Positions 1 to 9,374 of a stretch of 64,000 nucleotides of DNA are shown piece by piece. Origin of the DNA: Bordetella petrii (GTDB lineage Bacteria > Pseudomonadota > Gammaproteobacteria > Burkholderiales > Burkholderiaceae_B); assembly GCF_017356245.1 (NCBI RefSeq), contig NZ_JAFMZZ010000001.1:3050745-3114744 (forward strand), read 5' to 3'. A model generated the notes under the pieces. It did not search any database and was not told the DNA's origin. It saw nothing but the letters and a program-made list of their open reading frames with translations. Numbering within the stretch: the first letter of the stretch is position 1; each line of letters begins with the position of its first letter. Made by a program: the position numbers and the translations under genes.

Positions 1-48
1 GCGCCGACACCGCTGGCCCGCACGACGCGGGACGGGGCTAGAACGCAA
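1..48. repeat. Arm and flank of a structured repeat, cut by the window edge
   Basis: These bases match, in reverse complement, the left arm and outer flank of the inverted-repeat element at 62210-62357. About 2 mismatches occur in the 33-bp arm and 1 in the 15-bp flank. The opposite arm would lie outside the window. As at 62 kb, a bipartite-hairpin repeat (a half copy at 126-156) is close by. Nothing suggests coding. Confidence 0.6.
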
Positions 49-125
49 ACCCCAAACGCAATATCCACAGGTGCATAAGGCCAATAGCCAGGAAATCACC
101 GGATCGGCCTTAAGGTAGCGCCATG

Positions 126-156
126 GGTGTCAGGCACCCTGCGGGAGCCCGACACC
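126..156. repeat. Half copy of the bipartite hairpin repeat
   Basis: Only the second hairpin of the family is present: GGTGTCAGGC, an 11-base loop, then GCCCGACACC, with one mismatch in the stem. It lies 28 bp beyond the stop codon of the minus-strand molybdenum subunit gene, so it would be in that gene's 3' untranslated region. The first half and the spacer are absent. Confidence 0.75.
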
Positions 157-183
157 TGGGGCTTACCTGGGGCTTGGCAGCTT

Positions 184-2382
184 CTACAGCAGGTCTTCGA
201 TACGCACGGGCAGGTCTCGCACGCGCACGCCGGTGGCGTGGTAGACCGCGTTGGTGATGGCCGCGGCGATGCCGGCCAGGCCGATTTCGCCGATGCCGCG
301 CGCGCCGACTTCGTTCCAGATGTAGTCGGGGTAGTCCAGGAAGCTGACATCCAGCCGCGGCGCGTCGGCGTGCGTGGCCACGATGTAGTCGGCCAGGTTG
401 CTGTTCATGGGCGCGCCCGAGCGGCTGTCGTAGTGGGTCTGTTCCAGCATGGCCATGCCCACGCCCATGACGATGGCGCCTTCTATCTGGTTGCGGCCGG
501 TGCGCGGATTCAGGATGCGTCCGCCGTCGATCACCGTTACCACGCGCGACACGCGCAGCCGCGCCGTGGCGGGGTGCCACGCCACTTCAACGAAATGCGC
601 GCCGTACGAGTTGATCGAGTACTGCCGTTTCAGCGCCTTGCCGTTGTCGCCATGGCCGTCGCCCGACACGCTGGCCACGCCGGCCGCGGCCAGCAGCTGG
701 CCCAGCGGCATGCCGGCGTCGGCGCCGTCGGCGGCCAGGCGGATACGGCCGGCGCGCATGGCCAGGTCCCGCACGGGCGTGCCGACGTAGGGGCCGGCCG
801 CGCTTGCGGCCAGCTCGCAGGCGGCCCGCACCGCATTGCGCGTGGCTTCGAGCGCGGCCGGAACGAAGGATGCGGTGGCGGCCGATCCGCCCGACACGGG
901 CCCCGGCGGCAGTTGCGTGTCGCCCAGGCTGACCTGGATGCGGTCCAGCGGGATGCCGGTCTCGGCGCTGACCAGCTGCGCCAGCACCGTGTAGGTGCCG
1001 GTGCCGATGTCCTGCGTGGCGCAGGCCAGCCGGGCCGTGCCGTCGTCGTGCAGCGTGACGCGGGCGTCGGTGGGCATGCGCAGGGCCAGCCACGAGCACG
1101 AGGCCATGCCCCAGCCCAGCACCACGTCGCCCTGCCGCATTGCGCCCACGCCGGGCTGGCGGCGCTGCCAGCCGAACCGTTCGGCGCCCTGCCGCAGGCA
1201 TTCGCTCAGGTGGCGCGACGAGAACGGCAGGCCGTTGCCTTCGTCGAGCCGGGGCTCGTTGCGCAGGCGCAGTTCCACGGGATCGATCTGCAGCGCGACG
1301 GCCAGTTCGTCCATGGCCGATTCCAGCGCGTACATGCCCGGCACGGCGCCGGGGCCGCGCATGGAGGTGGGCGCGCCGACATGGCGCCGCGCCAGCCCCC
1401 AGCAGACCCGCAGGTTGGGCGTGCTGTACATGCGCGGCGTGGCTTCGCCGCAGCGCTCGCGGTACTTGTCCAGCTGCGACGCCTGGCTAAGGTAATGATG
1501 CTGCAGCGACACCAGCCTGCCGTCGGGCGTGGCGCCCAGGCGCATGCGTTGCCGCGTGTACGGGCGGTGCCCGGCGCTATGGAAGGTCATGGCGCGGCTG
1601 ATCACCAGTTTCACCGGCCGGCCCAGCTGGCGCGCGGCCACGGCCGCCAGCAGCGAATGCGCCCAGGGCCACAGCTTGCCGCCGAAGCCCGAGCCCAGGT
1701 AATGCGAAATGACCCGTACGTTCTCCTTGCCGGTGCCCAGCATCTGCGCCACGACATCGCGGTGGTTGACCACGCCCTGCGAGGTTTCGTACAGCGTGTA
1801 GGCCCGGCCGTCGTATTCGGCCACGCAGGCGTGCAGCTCCATCGAATTGTGCGTTTCCACCGGCGTGGTGTACACCGCGTCCAGCCGCACCGGCGCGCTG
1901 TCATAGGCGGCCGCCGCGTCGCCGCGTTCGCTTTCGACATTGGGGGTGTCTTCTTCGTCCGACGGCGGCGAGACGTCGGGCGGCTGCGCGGCATAACCTA
2001 CGCGCACCGCGTTGGCGGCGGCCTGGGCCTGCTGCGGCGTGTCGGCCACCACCAGCGCCACATACTGGCCGTAATAGCGGATGATGTCGTCGTCCAGCGG
2101 CGGGCGGGCCTCGTCGATCGAGCCGCTGGCGGCGCGCGCCAGCGGCGGGCGGTTGCCCCGGTGCAGCACGGCATGCACGCCGGGCATGGCGCGGGCGGCC
2201 TCGATGTCCAGGCTGGCGATGCGGCCATGCGCGATGGTGGCGCACACCGGCACCGCATGCAGCATGCCGGGCAACATGAAATCGGCGGTATAGCGCGCCG
2301 CGCCGCTGACCTTGGCGGGCCCGTCGATGCGCGGGCTGGGCTGGCCGATGGCATCGGGATGGGCAAGGCGAAGATGGTCCAT
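184..2382 (-). CDS. paoC: Molybdenum cofactor-binding subunit of aldehyde oxidoreductase (PaoC/YagR-like)
   Basis: This 732-residue protein is the large molybdopterin-cytosine-dinucleotide subunit of a xanthine dehydrogenase-family enzyme and would oxidise aldehydes to carboxylic acids. Its length matches E. coli PaoC. The N-terminal hammerhead domain (about 1-150) is followed by Moco-binding domains. The catalytic glutamate is expected in RGIGEIGLAG near the C-terminus, and the ending VRDLPVRIEDLL is typical of the PaoC branch. It follows the FAD subunit (11-bp gap) and the 2Fe-2S subunit in one operon. No XdhC/PaoD-type maturation factor is visible; it could lie beyond the window edge. The start ATG at 2382 fits the family N-terminus, although the frame stays open upstream. 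Substrate is unknown; the sugar-acid operon suggests a sugar-derived aldehyde. Confidence 0.9.
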   Translation of the reverse strand: MDHLRLAHPDAIGQPSPRIDGPAKVSGAARYTADFMLPGMLHAVPVCATIAHGRIASLDIEAARAMPGVHAVLHRGNRPPLARAASGSIDEARPPLDDDIIRYYGQYVALVVADTPQQAQAAANAVRVGYAAQPPDVSPPSDEEDTPNVESERGDAAAAYDSAPVRLDAVYTTPVETHNSMELHACVAEYDGRAYTLYETSQGVVNHRDVVAQMLGTGKENVRVISHYLGSGFGGKLWPWAHSLLAAVAARQLGRPVKLVISRAMTFHSAGHRPYTRQRMRLGATPDGRLVSLQHHYLSQASQLDKYRERCGEATPRMYSTPNLRVCWGLARRHVGAPTSMRGPGAVPGMYALESAMDELAVALQIDPVELRLRNEPRLDEGNGLPFSSRHLSECLRQGAERFGWQRRQPGVGAMRQGDVVLGWGMASCSWLALRMPTDARVTLHDDGTARLACATQDIGTGTYTVLAQLVSAETGIPLDRIQVSLGDTQLPPGPVSGGSAATASFVPAALEATRNAVRAACELAASAAGPYVGTPVRDLAMRAGRIRLAADGADAGMPLGQLLAAAGVASVSGDGHGDNGKALKRQYSINSYGAHFVEVAWHPATARLRVSRVVTVIDGGRILNPRTGRNQIEGAIVMGVGMAMLEQTHYDSRSGAPMNSNLADYIVATHADAPRLDVSFLDYPDYIWNEVGARGIGEIGLAGIAAAITNAVYHATGVRVRDLPVRIEDLL

Positions 2383-2393
2383 GATGCGTTTCC

Positions 2394-3392
2394 TTACTGC
2401 GGCGGCAGGGCCGTGGACAGCGCGTGGACCAGGCAGCGGCGCGCCAGCTCGATCTTGAAGCCGTTCTCGCTTTGCGCGACGGCGCCCTGCAGGGCGGCCT
2501 GCGCGGCCTGCCGGTATTGCTCCAGGCCGGGCGGCTGGCCTGCCAGCAGTTGCTCGGCCCGCGGGCAGCGCCAGGGCCGGGTGCCCACGCCGCCCAGCGC
2601 GATGCCGGCCGCCGCGATGCGGCCGTCGCGGGCCTGCAGCACCACGGCGGCGGAAGCCAGCGCGAACTCGTACGAGGCGCGGTCGCGCAGCTTCAGGTAA
2701 GTGGAATGCGTGCCCGGCGCCACGGGCGGCAGGCTGACATGGGTGATCAGCTCGCCGGGCTGCAGCACGGTCTCGCGCTGGGGGGTGTCGCCGGGCAGCA
2801 GGTAGAAGTCGCGCAGCGCGATATCGCGCGCGGCATCGGGGCCGCGCACGTGCACGGTGGCGCCCAGCGCCATCAGGGCCACATTCATGTCCGACGGGTT
2901 GCTGGCGATGCAGTGCTCGCTGGCGCCCAGGATGGCCAGGCTGCGGTTGTGGCCGCCGATGGCGTCGCAGCCGCTGCCGGGGCTGCGCTTGTTGCAGCGC
3001 GCGGCGCGATCGCGAAAATACACGCAGCGCGTGCGCTGCAGCAGGTTGCCGCTGGTGGTGGCCATGTTGCGCAGCTGGGCCGACGCGCCGGCCAGCAGCG
3101 CCTGCGACAGCACCGGGTATTGCGCCGCGATATGCGGATGGCGCGCCAGGTCGGCGTTGCGCACCAGCGCGCCGATGCGGGTGCGCCCATCGGGCAGGGC
3201 CTCGACCTGGTCCAGGCCGCCCAGGCCGTTGATGTCGATAAGGTGTGTGGGCGTCTCGACATCGAGTTTCATCAGGTCGACCAGCGTAGTGCCGCCCGCC
3301 AGGAAGCGCACCTGTTCGCCAGGCCCGGCTTGCGCGGCCAGGCGCAGGGCTTCGTCGATGTCGGCGGCGCGCGTGTAGTGAAAGCTGTGCAT
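2394..3392 (-). CDS. paoB: FAD- and 4Fe-4S-binding subunit of aldehyde oxidoreductase (PaoB/YagS-like)
   Basis: This 332-residue middle subunit passes electrons from the Mo/2Fe-2S subunits to FAD and then to an acceptor. The N-terminal FAD domain holds the loop FLAGGTTLVDLMKL (about 30-43), and the C-terminal CO dehydrogenase flavoprotein domain starts near 215. A cysteine-bearing insert, with C123, C133, C142 and C161, matches the extra 4Fe-4S site known in E. coli PaoB and absent from most xanthine dehydrogenases. That makes the PaoB assignment stronger than a generic XDH call. The ATG at 3392 lies 5 bp after the stop of the 2Fe-2S gene. Confidence 0.9.
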   Translation of the reverse strand: MHSFHYTRAADIDEALRLAAQAGPGEQVRFLAGGTTLVDLMKLDVETPTHLIDINGLGGLDQVEALPDGRTRIGALVRNADLARHPHIAAQYPVLSQALLAGASAQLRNMATTSGNLLQRTRCVYFRDRAARCNKRSPGSGCDAIGGHNRSLAILGASEHCIASNPSDMNVALMALGATVHVRGPDAARDIALRDFYLLPGDTPQRETVLQPGELITHVSLPPVAPGTHSTYLKLRDRASYEFALASAAVVLQARDGRIAAAGIALGGVGTRPWRCPRAEQLLAGQPPGLEQYRQAAQAALQGAVAQSENGFKIELARRCLVHALSTALPPQ

Positions 3393-3397
3393 GCCCC

Positions 3398-3910
3398 TTA
3401 CCTTTTTCCGCGCACGTCCTGGATGGCCGCAATAATGTTGGCGTAGGCGCCGCAACGGCAGATGTTGCCGCTCATGAGTTCGCGCACCTCGTCGTCGCTG
3501 CCGCCGCAAGGCTCGTGCAGCAAGGCGGCCGCCGACATGATCTGGCCGGCCGTGCAATAGCCGCACTGGTAGCCGTCGTGCGCGACAAAGGCGGCCTGCA
3601 GCGGATGCAGGGACGACGCGCTGCCCAGCCCTTCAATGGTGGTGATTTCACGGCCGCCCGCCGCCACCGCCAGCACCAGGCAGGCATTGACCCGCCGGCC
3701 GTCCAGGTGCACCGTACAGGCGCCGCACTGGCCGTGGTCGCAGCCTTTCTTGGTGCCGGTCAGGTGCAGGGTTTCGCGCAGAGTGTCCAGCAGGGTGGCG
3801 CGCGGGTCGAGCGTCAGCGCGTGGCTGGCGCCGTTGATGCGCAGCGTGGCGGGCACGCCGCCGTCCGGTCGCCGGGCCGTACAGGGCGTATCGCCAGAAG
3901 GTTCAGACAT
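3398..3910 (-). CDS. paoA: 2Fe-2S subunit of aldehyde oxidoreductase (PaoA/YagT-like)
   Basis: This 170-residue iron-sulfur subunit carries two 2Fe-2S clusters. The plant-ferredoxin-type site is GCDHGQCGAC plus a later Cys (NAC), and the alpha-helical site is QCGYCTAG with NICRCG. It is first of the three aldehyde oxidoreductase genes. E. coli PaoA has a long Tat signal and is periplasmic. Here the ATG at 3910 follows a GGAG site, and the frame upstream (to 3961) has no twin-arginine motif, so this enzyme is probably cytoplasmic. The 66-bp gap to the Ldh2-family gene upstream is compatible with one transcript. Confidence 0.9.
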   Translation of the reverse strand: MSEPSGDTPCTARRPDGGVPATLRINGASHALTLDPRATLLDTLRETLHLTGTKKGCDHGQCGACTVHLDGRRVNACLVLAVAAGGREITTIEGLGSASSLHPLQAAFVAHDGYQCGYCTAGQIMSAAALLHEPCGGSDDEVRELMSGNICRCGAYANIIAAIQDVRGKR

Positions 3911-3976
3911 GGCAAGGCTCCTGCCTGCGAAAGGAATGGCGCAAGGGGCAGCAAGCCCCATGCCCGCCGGGCCGCG

Positions 3977-5038
3977 CTATGCCAGGCCGGGCGGCGGAGT
4001 GCGCAGCCGCGCGCTCCAGAGCAGGAATTCCCGCCACAAGCCGGGCTCGACAGGAATGCCGCTGCGCAGCCGCCGGGCCTGGGCGGCCTGTTCGGGGTCG
4101 CCCGGCATGCGCGGCTGCCCGGGCTGGGCCGCCAGTTCGGCGGCCATTTGCGCGACCGCGGCGCCAAGCAGCGGGCCGCCCGCAAAGCGCGCGGGGTCGA
4201 TTACAATAAAGAATGCACCCAATCGGCGCGCCCTGTCCAGTTGCTCGTACATGGGCGAGATGTGCGGTCCGAAGGGGTTGCCGTTCAGCGGCCCGCACAG
4301 CAGCTCGATCATCAGCGCCAGGCCATAGCCTTTGTAGCCCTGCTGCGGGCCGCCCAGCGGACGCAGGGCGCGCGCCGCCTGCGGGTCGGTGGCGTCGCGC
4401 CCGGCTTCGTCCAGGGCCACGCCTGCGGGCAGCGCGTGGCCCTCGCGCCGGGCGTTCATGACGCGGTTCCACGGAATGGCGGTCGAGGCCATGTCCAGGC
4501 ACACGGGCGGCCCGTCCTGGCGCGGCACCGCCACTGAAACCGGATTGGTGCCCAGGAACGGCGCGTGGCCGCCGAACGGCGCGGCAATGGCGTCGGAATG
4601 CGTGAACGCCACGCCCACCAGCCCGGCCTCGGCCGCCGCGCGGCTGTACAGGCCGACCGCGCCGCAATGCGAGGAATCGCTGACGCCGACCGCGGCCACG
4701 CCGGTTTCACGGGCGATGTCCATGGCCAGCCGGTTGGCGCGATGGGCCACCACAATGCCCAGGCCCTGCCCGCCATGCACCTGTGCAGTGGCGGGCCCGC
4801 TGCGCACCACGCGCACCTGGGGCCGCGCCAGGATGGAGCCATGGCCCAGGCGGTTCAGGTAGTGCGGCAGGCGCGCGATGCCGTGCGAATCCACGCCCCA
4901 CAGGCTGGTCTGCACCAAGCTGTCGGCCAGGCAGGCGGCATCGTCGTCGGGCACGTCCATGGCGGTCAGGCAGCGCCGGGCCCAGTCGCGCAGCGCGGGC
5001 GCGGGGCAGTGGCGCACGGCTGCGTCGGAATCGTTCAT
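3977..5038 (-). CDS. Malate/L-lactate/ureidoglycolate dehydrogenase family (Ldh2) oxidoreductase
   Basis: This 353-residue NAD(P)-dependent dehydrogenase of the Ldh2/MDH2 fold reduces or oxidises 2-oxo/2-hydroxy acids. VDSHGIARLPHYL near residue 50 contains the family Ser-His-Gly catalytic region. HGGQGLG, LGTNP and the C-terminal YKGYGLALMIELL are also family hallmarks. The start overlaps the stop of the mannitol-dehydrogenase-family gene by 4 bp (ATGA), so translation is coupled. In this operon it could act on a 2-keto sugar acid or on a glyoxylate/pyruvate-type end product; the sequence does not settle which. Confidence 0.85.
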   Translation of the reverse strand: MNDSDAAVRHCPAPALRDWARRCLTAMDVPDDDAACLADSLVQTSLWGVDSHGIARLPHYLNRLGHGSILARPQVRVVRSGPATAQVHGGQGLGIVVAHRANRLAMDIARETGVAAVGVSDSSHCGAVGLYSRAAAEAGLVGVAFTHSDAIAAPFGGHAPFLGTNPVSVAVPRQDGPPVCLDMASTAIPWNRVMNARREGHALPAGVALDEAGRDATDPQAARALRPLGGPQQGYKGYGLALMIELLCGPLNGNPFGPHISPMYEQLDRARRLGAFFIVIDPARFAGGPLLGAAVAQMAAELAAQPGQPRMPGDPEQAAQARRLRSGIPVEPGLWREFLLWSARLRTPPPGLA

Positions 5039-6537
5039 GCTGCCTCCCGGGCGGCAGCGCGCACGCCGTGCCGCCGCAGCACGGCGGCGTGGCGCGCCAC
5101 CGCATCGATGAATCCGTCGTGCCCCGCCAGGTCGCCGAACACCGGCGCGTAGCCGACCAGGGCGCGGGCGCGCGGCGCATCGGCATCGTCGCCCTGCCCC
5201 GCGCGCGCCAGCAGCGCCTGCAGTTCGCCGGCCAGCGGGTCCTGGATGGGATAGGCCACGCCCTGCTCGTCGCGGCCGCGCAGGTAGTGCATCCAGGCGG
5301 CCACTGCCAGGGCCAGCCGGCTGTAGCCGGCGCCGGCCCGCAGGCGATCGCGCACGGTGCCCAGCAGGCGCTGCGGCAGTTTCTGCGATCCGTCCATGGC
5401 GATCTGCTGGGTGCGGTGCGGCAGCGCCGGGTTGGCAAAGCGGGCCAGCAGGCGCGCGCGCAGGGCCGCCAGATCCATGCCGGGCACCACCTGCAGAGTG
5501 GGCGCGATTTCTTCGCCGATCAGCGCATCCAGGTAGCCGCGCAACGCCGGGTCGGCCATAGCCCGGCTGACGGTGTCCAGCCCGGCGGATGCGCCCAGGT
5601 AGGCCAGCGCCGAGTGCGGGCCGTTCACCATGCGCAGCTTCAGGCGTTCGAAAGGCGCGGCGTCGGCCACGAAGCGCGCCCCGCCGGGCTGGTCCCAGGC
5701 GGGCCGGCCGGCGGCGAAGCGGTCTTCTATTACCCATTCCAGGAACGGCTCGCCCACCACGGGCCAGGCGTCTTCCAGGCCCAGCCGCGCGGCGATGCGC
5801 TGGCGGTCGGCGTCGGACGTGCGCGGCACGATGCGGTCGACCATGGAATTGGGAAAGGTGCAGTGCGCGGCGATCCAGCCGCCCAGGACCGGGTCGCGGG
5901 CCTGGGCGAATTCCAGCACCAGCCCGCGCAGCGTGTCGCCGTTGGACGGCAGGTTGTCGCACGACAGCAGCGTCACAGGGCCCAGCCCCGCGGCAAGGCG
6001 CCGCGCCAGGCCGTGCGTCAGCATGCCGATGGCGCTGCGCGGCGCGTCGGGATGCGCCAGGTCGTGCGCGATATCGGGGTCGTCGCGGCGCAGGCGTCCG
6101 CTGGCCGGTTCGTGGCAATAGCCCTTTTCGGTGACGGTCAGGCTGACGATGCGGGTGTCCGGATGGGCGATCTGCGCCAGCACGGCGCCGGGATCTTCGG
6201 CCGCCGCCAGCACGCGCAGCACGGCTCCCACCACGGCCAGCGATTCGCGCGGCGCGCCGGTGGCATCGGCATCGCGCAGCGCCAGCGTGTACAGGCCGTC
6301 TTGCGGCGCCAGCGCGTCGCGCGTGCCGGGGCTGCGCAGCGACACTCCCACGATGCCCCAGCGCAGGTCGCCGCTGGCGGCCAGCGCCAGGTCGGTTACC
6401 GGCGCCTGGTGGGCGCGGTGGAATGCGCCGATACCCAGGTGCACGATGCCGGCGCGCAGCCGCGACCGGTCGTAGCCGGGGCGCGCGATGCCGGGCGGCA
6501 GGGCCGCCAGGCCGGCGGCGTTCAGGCGCGCGGCCAT
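5035..6537 (-). CDS. Mannitol dehydrogenase family oxidoreductase (mannonate/altronate-type)
   Basis: This 500-residue polyol/aldonate dehydrogenase of the long-chain mannitol dehydrogenase family interconverts a ketose or keto-sugar acid and the polyol or aldonate using NAD(H). The N-terminal Rossmann region begins at about residue 28 (AGIVHLGIGAFHRAHQ). The catalytic Lys-x4-Asn-x2-His region is seen in KLRMVNGPHSALAY. Next to D-mannonate dehydratase, the natural guess is a UxuB-like D-mannonate oxidoreductase (fructuronate to mannonate). A mannitol or altronate enzyme remains possible. It lies 4 bp after the manD stop codon. Confidence 0.85.
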   Translation of the reverse strand: MAARLNAAGLAALPPGIARPGYDRSRLRAGIVHLGIGAFHRAHQAPVTDLALAASGDLRWGIVGVSLRSPGTRDALAPQDGLYTLALRDADATGAPRESLAVVGAVLRVLAAAEDPGAVLAQIAHPDTRIVSLTVTEKGYCHEPASGRLRRDDPDIAHDLAHPDAPRSAIGMLTHGLARRLAAGLGPVTLLSCDNLPSNGDTLRGLVLEFAQARDPVLGGWIAAHCTFPNSMVDRIVPRTSDADRQRIAARLGLEDAWPVVGEPFLEWVIEDRFAAGRPAWDQPGGARFVADAAPFERLKLRMVNGPHSALAYLGASAGLDTVSRAMADPALRGYLDALIGEEIAPTLQVVPGMDLAALRARLLARFANPALPHRTQQIAMDGSQKLPQRLLGTVRDRLRAGAGYSRLALAVAAWMHYLRGRDEQGVAYPIQDPLAGELQALLARAGQGDDADAPRARALVGYAPVFGDLAGHDGFIDAVARHAAVLRRHGVRAAAREAA

Positions 6538-6541
6538 CGCG

Positions 6542-7753
6542 CTACCAGTTCCACAAGGTGCCGTCGTGGGCCTGCCGGTTCACCGGCAGGTAGGCGCGCT
6601 GGTACGGATACCGGGCGGCCAGCTTCTCGTCGATGTCCACGCCGTGGCCCGGCGCATCGCCCGGATGCAGCATGCCGTCGGCGAAGGTGTAGGCGTGCGG
6701 GAACACGGCGTCGGTCTGGTCGGTATGGCGCATGTATTCCTGGATGCCGAAGTTGGGCACCCACAAGTCGAAATGCAGCGCCGCGCCCATGCAGACGGGC
6801 GACAGGTCGGTGGCGCCATGGCTGCCCGTGCGCACCTGGTACAGCGCCGCCAGGTCGGCGATGCGGCGCAGGTGCGTGATGCCGCCGGCATGGACCACCG
6901 TGGTGCGGATGTAGTCGATCAGCTGGTTCTGGATCAGGTCTTTGCAGTCCCACACGGTATTGAAGATCTCGCCCACGGCCAGCGGCGTGACGGTGTGCTG
7001 GCGGATCAGGCGAAAGGCTTCCTGGTTCTCGGCGGGCGTGGCGTCTTCCATCCAGAACAGGCGGTAGGGTTCCAGCGATTTGCCCAGGCGCGCCGCCTCG
7101 ATGGGGGTCAGGCGATGGTGCACATCGTGCAGCAGGTGGGTGTCCCAGCCCACCGCGTCGCGCACGCGCTGGAACAGCCTGGGCGCATGGTCCAGGTATT
7201 TTTCGGTGGACCAGTCGTGCTCGGACGGCAGGTCGGCGTCGGCGGGTTCGTAGAACATGCGGCCGCGGCCCACGCCATATACCGCGTTCAGCCCCGGCAC
7301 CCCGCTTTGCGCACGGATGGCGCGGTAGCCCATGTCGCGGTAGCGCAGCACTTCGTCGACGGTTTCGTCGATATCGCGGCCGTTGGCGTGGCCGTACACC
7401 ATGACGCCGGTGCGGCTCTGGCCGCCCAGCAGCTGGTACAGCGGCATGCCGGCGGCCTTGGCCTTGATGTCCCACAGCGCGGTGTCGACCGCCGCGATGG
7501 CCGACATGGTGACCGGCCCGCGCCGCCAATAGGCGCCGCGGTACAGGAACTGCCAGATGTCTTCGATCTGGTGCGCGTCGCGCCCGATCAGGCAGGGCGC
7601 CACGTGGTCGGCCAGGTAGCTGGCCACGGCCAGTTCGCGGCCGTTCAGCGTGGCGTCGCCGATGCCCGTCAGCCCCTCGTCGGTCTCGATTTTCAGGGTG
7701 ACGAAGTTGCGGCCCGGGCTGCAGACGATGACACGTGCGTTGCTGATCTTCAT
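6542..7753 (-). CDS. manD: D-mannonate dehydratase, enolase superfamily (ManD/RspA)
   Basis: This 403-residue enzyme dehydrates D-mannonate to 2-keto-3-deoxy-D-gluconate; the length is that of characterised ManD proteins. Visible family features are [22 protein letters not shown], the metal-site strands [11 protein letters not shown] and GEIFNTVWD, and [11 protein letters not shown] with [12 protein letters not shown]. The ATG at 7753 gives the canonical MKISNARV start. Some ManD-subgroup enzymes are weak or act on D-gluconate, so the exact substrate is inferred. The enzyme joins the reductive step next door to KDG-type products. Confidence 0.92.
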   Translation of the reverse strand: MKISNARVIVCSPGRNFVTLKIETDEGLTGIGDATLNGRELAVASYLADHVAPCLIGRDAHQIEDIWQFLYRGAYWRRGPVTMSAIAAVDTALWDIKAKAAGMPLYQLLGGQSRTGVMVYGHANGRDIDETVDEVLRYRDMGYRAIRAQSGVPGLNAVYGVGRGRMFYEPADADLPSEHDWSTEKYLDHAPRLFQRVRDAVGWDTHLLHDVHHRLTPIEAARLGKSLEPYRLFWMEDATPAENQEAFRLIRQHTVTPLAVGEIFNTVWDCKDLIQNQLIDYIRTTVVHAGGITHLRRIADLAALYQVRTGSHGATDLSPVCMGAALHFDLWVPNFGIQEYMRHTDQTDAVFPHAYTFADGMLHPGDAPGHGVDIDEKLAARYPYQRAYLPVNRQAHDGTLWNW

Positions 7754-7816
7754 GAAGAACCTGTATGAATGGAAGGCCGCGGCCCCGCGCCGCGCGCCGG
7801 TGGTGCGCGGCATGCG

Positions 7817-9355
7817 CTACATCACTGCCCCCAGCTGCCACGGCACGAACTCGTTCTGCCCGTAGCCGTGGATCTCGCTCTTGCTGCGGCGGCCCGAAGC
7901 GGTATCGAGCATCAGGCGGAAGATGCGCTCGCCCATGGCTTGCACATCGCTGCGGCCGTCGACCACTTCGCCGCAATTGATGTCGATGTCGTCGGCCTGG
8001 CGCAGCCACAGCTCGGTATTGGTGGCCAGCTTCAGCGAAGGGGCCGGCGCGCAGCCGTAGGCCGAGCCGCGCCCGGTGGTGAAGCAGATCAGGTTGGCGC
8101 CGCCGGCCACCTGCCCGGTGGCCGATACCGGGTCGTAGCCCGGCGTATCCATGAACACCAGGCCGCGCGCGGCAACCGGCTGGGCATACTCCAGCACGTC
8201 GACCAGGTTGGTGGTGCCGCTCTTGGCGATGGCGCCCAGCGATTTTTCCAGGATGGTGGTCAGCCCGCCGGCCTTGTTGCCGGCCGACGGGTTGTTGTCC
8301 ATCTCGGCATCGTTGCGGGCGCAGTAGTCTTCCCACCAGCGCAGCCGCGCCAGCAGTTTTTCGGCGACGGCGGGCGTAGCGGCGCGGCGTGTCAGCAGGT
8401 GCTCGCCGCCATAGATTTCCGGGGTTTCGGACAAGATGGCCGAGCCGCCGTGGCGCACCAGCAGATCGACCGCGGCGCCCAGCGCCGGGTTGGCGCTGAT
8501 GCCCGAATAGCCGTCCGAGCCGCCGCACTGCAAGCCCACCGTCAGGTGGCTGGCCGGCACCGGCTGGCGCTGCACGCGGTTGGCGTCCGCCAGCATCTGC
8601 TCGACCAGTTCGATGCCGCGCGCCACCGCGCGGCGCGTGCCCCCGGTGCCCTGGATGCTGAAGGTGTGCAGGCGCCCGCTTTCGTGCAGGCATTCCTGCT
8701 CCATCAGGCCGCCGATCTGGTTGGTTTCGCAGCCCAGGCCCACCAGCATCAGCGCGCCGAAATTGACGTGGCGCGCATAGCCGCCCAGCGTGCGGCGCAG
8801 CACCCGCAGGGGCTCGCCGTCGCTGCCGGTGGCGCAGCCCGCGCCATGCGTCAGGGCCACCACGCCATCCACATTGGGATACGCCGCCAGCGCCTCGGGC
8901 CGGATGTCGCGGCGGAAGTGATCGGCGATGGCGCGCGCCACCGTGGCCGAACAGTTCACCGAGGTCAGCACGCCGATGTAGTTGCGCGTGGCGACGCGGC
9001 CGTCCGGCCGCACGATGCCGTCGAAGGTGGCCGGCTGGCCCACGTAGTCGGTGGCGTGCGCGTCCTGCCCCACGGCGTAGTCGCGCTCGAAATCGGAAAA
9101 CGCCAGATTGTGCGTGTGCACGTGCTGGCCCGGCGCGATGTCCTGCCGCGCCACCCCGATCACCTGGTTGTAGCGGCGCACCGGCTGGCCCGCGGTGATG
9201 GCGCGCACCGCCACCTTGTGGCCGGGCGGCACCAGCCCCGCCACGGTGACGCCTTCGCCGGGCAGCGGCGTGCCGCCCACCAGCTGGCGGCGCGCGATCA
9301 CGACGTTGTCGGCGGGATGGATGCGGATGACGGGGGTATCGGGGGCGGGATCCAT
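7817..9355 (-). CDS. UxaA/GarD-family sugar-acid dehydratase (altronate dehydratase-like)
   Basis: This 512-residue iron-dependent dehydratase has an N-terminal SAF domain (about 1-95) and the large catalytic UxaA domain. Typical stretches are TRNYIGVLTSVNCS, THGAGCATGSDGEP, LQCGGSDGYSG, NNPSAGNKAGGLTTILEKS and CFTTGRGSAYGC, with many conserved Cys residues. Family members act on D-altronate, galactarate or related aldonates. D-altronate would fit the adjacent mannonate genes, while the SDR and FAH genes next door would fit a 6-deoxy aldonate such as L-fuconate. A 63-bp gap separates it from manD. Confidence 0.87.
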   Translation of the reverse strand: MDPAPDTPVIRIHPADNVVIARRQLVGGTPLPGEGVTVAGLVPPGHKVAVRAITAGQPVRRYNQVIGVARQDIAPGQHVHTHNLAFSDFERDYAVGQDAHATDYVGQPATFDGIVRPDGRVATRNYIGVLTSVNCSATVARAIADHFRRDIRPEALAAYPNVDGVVALTHGAGCATGSDGEPLRVLRRTLGGYARHVNFGALMLVGLGCETNQIGGLMEQECLHESGRLHTFSIQGTGGTRRAVARGIELVEQMLADANRVQRQPVPASHLTVGLQCGGSDGYSGISANPALGAAVDLLVRHGGSAILSETPEIYGGEHLLTRRAATPAVAEKLLARLRWWEDYCARNDAEMDNNPSAGNKAGGLTTILEKSLGAIAKSGTTNLVDVLEYAQPVAARGLVFMDTPGYDPVSATGQVAGGANLICFTTGRGSAYGCAPAPSLKLATNTELWLRQADDIDINCGEVVDGRSDVQAMGERIFRLMLDTASGRRSKSEIHGYGQNEFVPWQLGAVM

Positions 9356-9374
9356 GCTCGGGCTCCGGAATAAG

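Noticed and set aside
127..2700. Long plus-strand open frame opposite the molybdenum subunit gene
   Set aside because: Translation is His/Arg/Ala-rich with no domain; the minus strand has clear molybdenum hydroxylase motifs. The same applies to open frames opposite 24664-27693 and 40829-43519.
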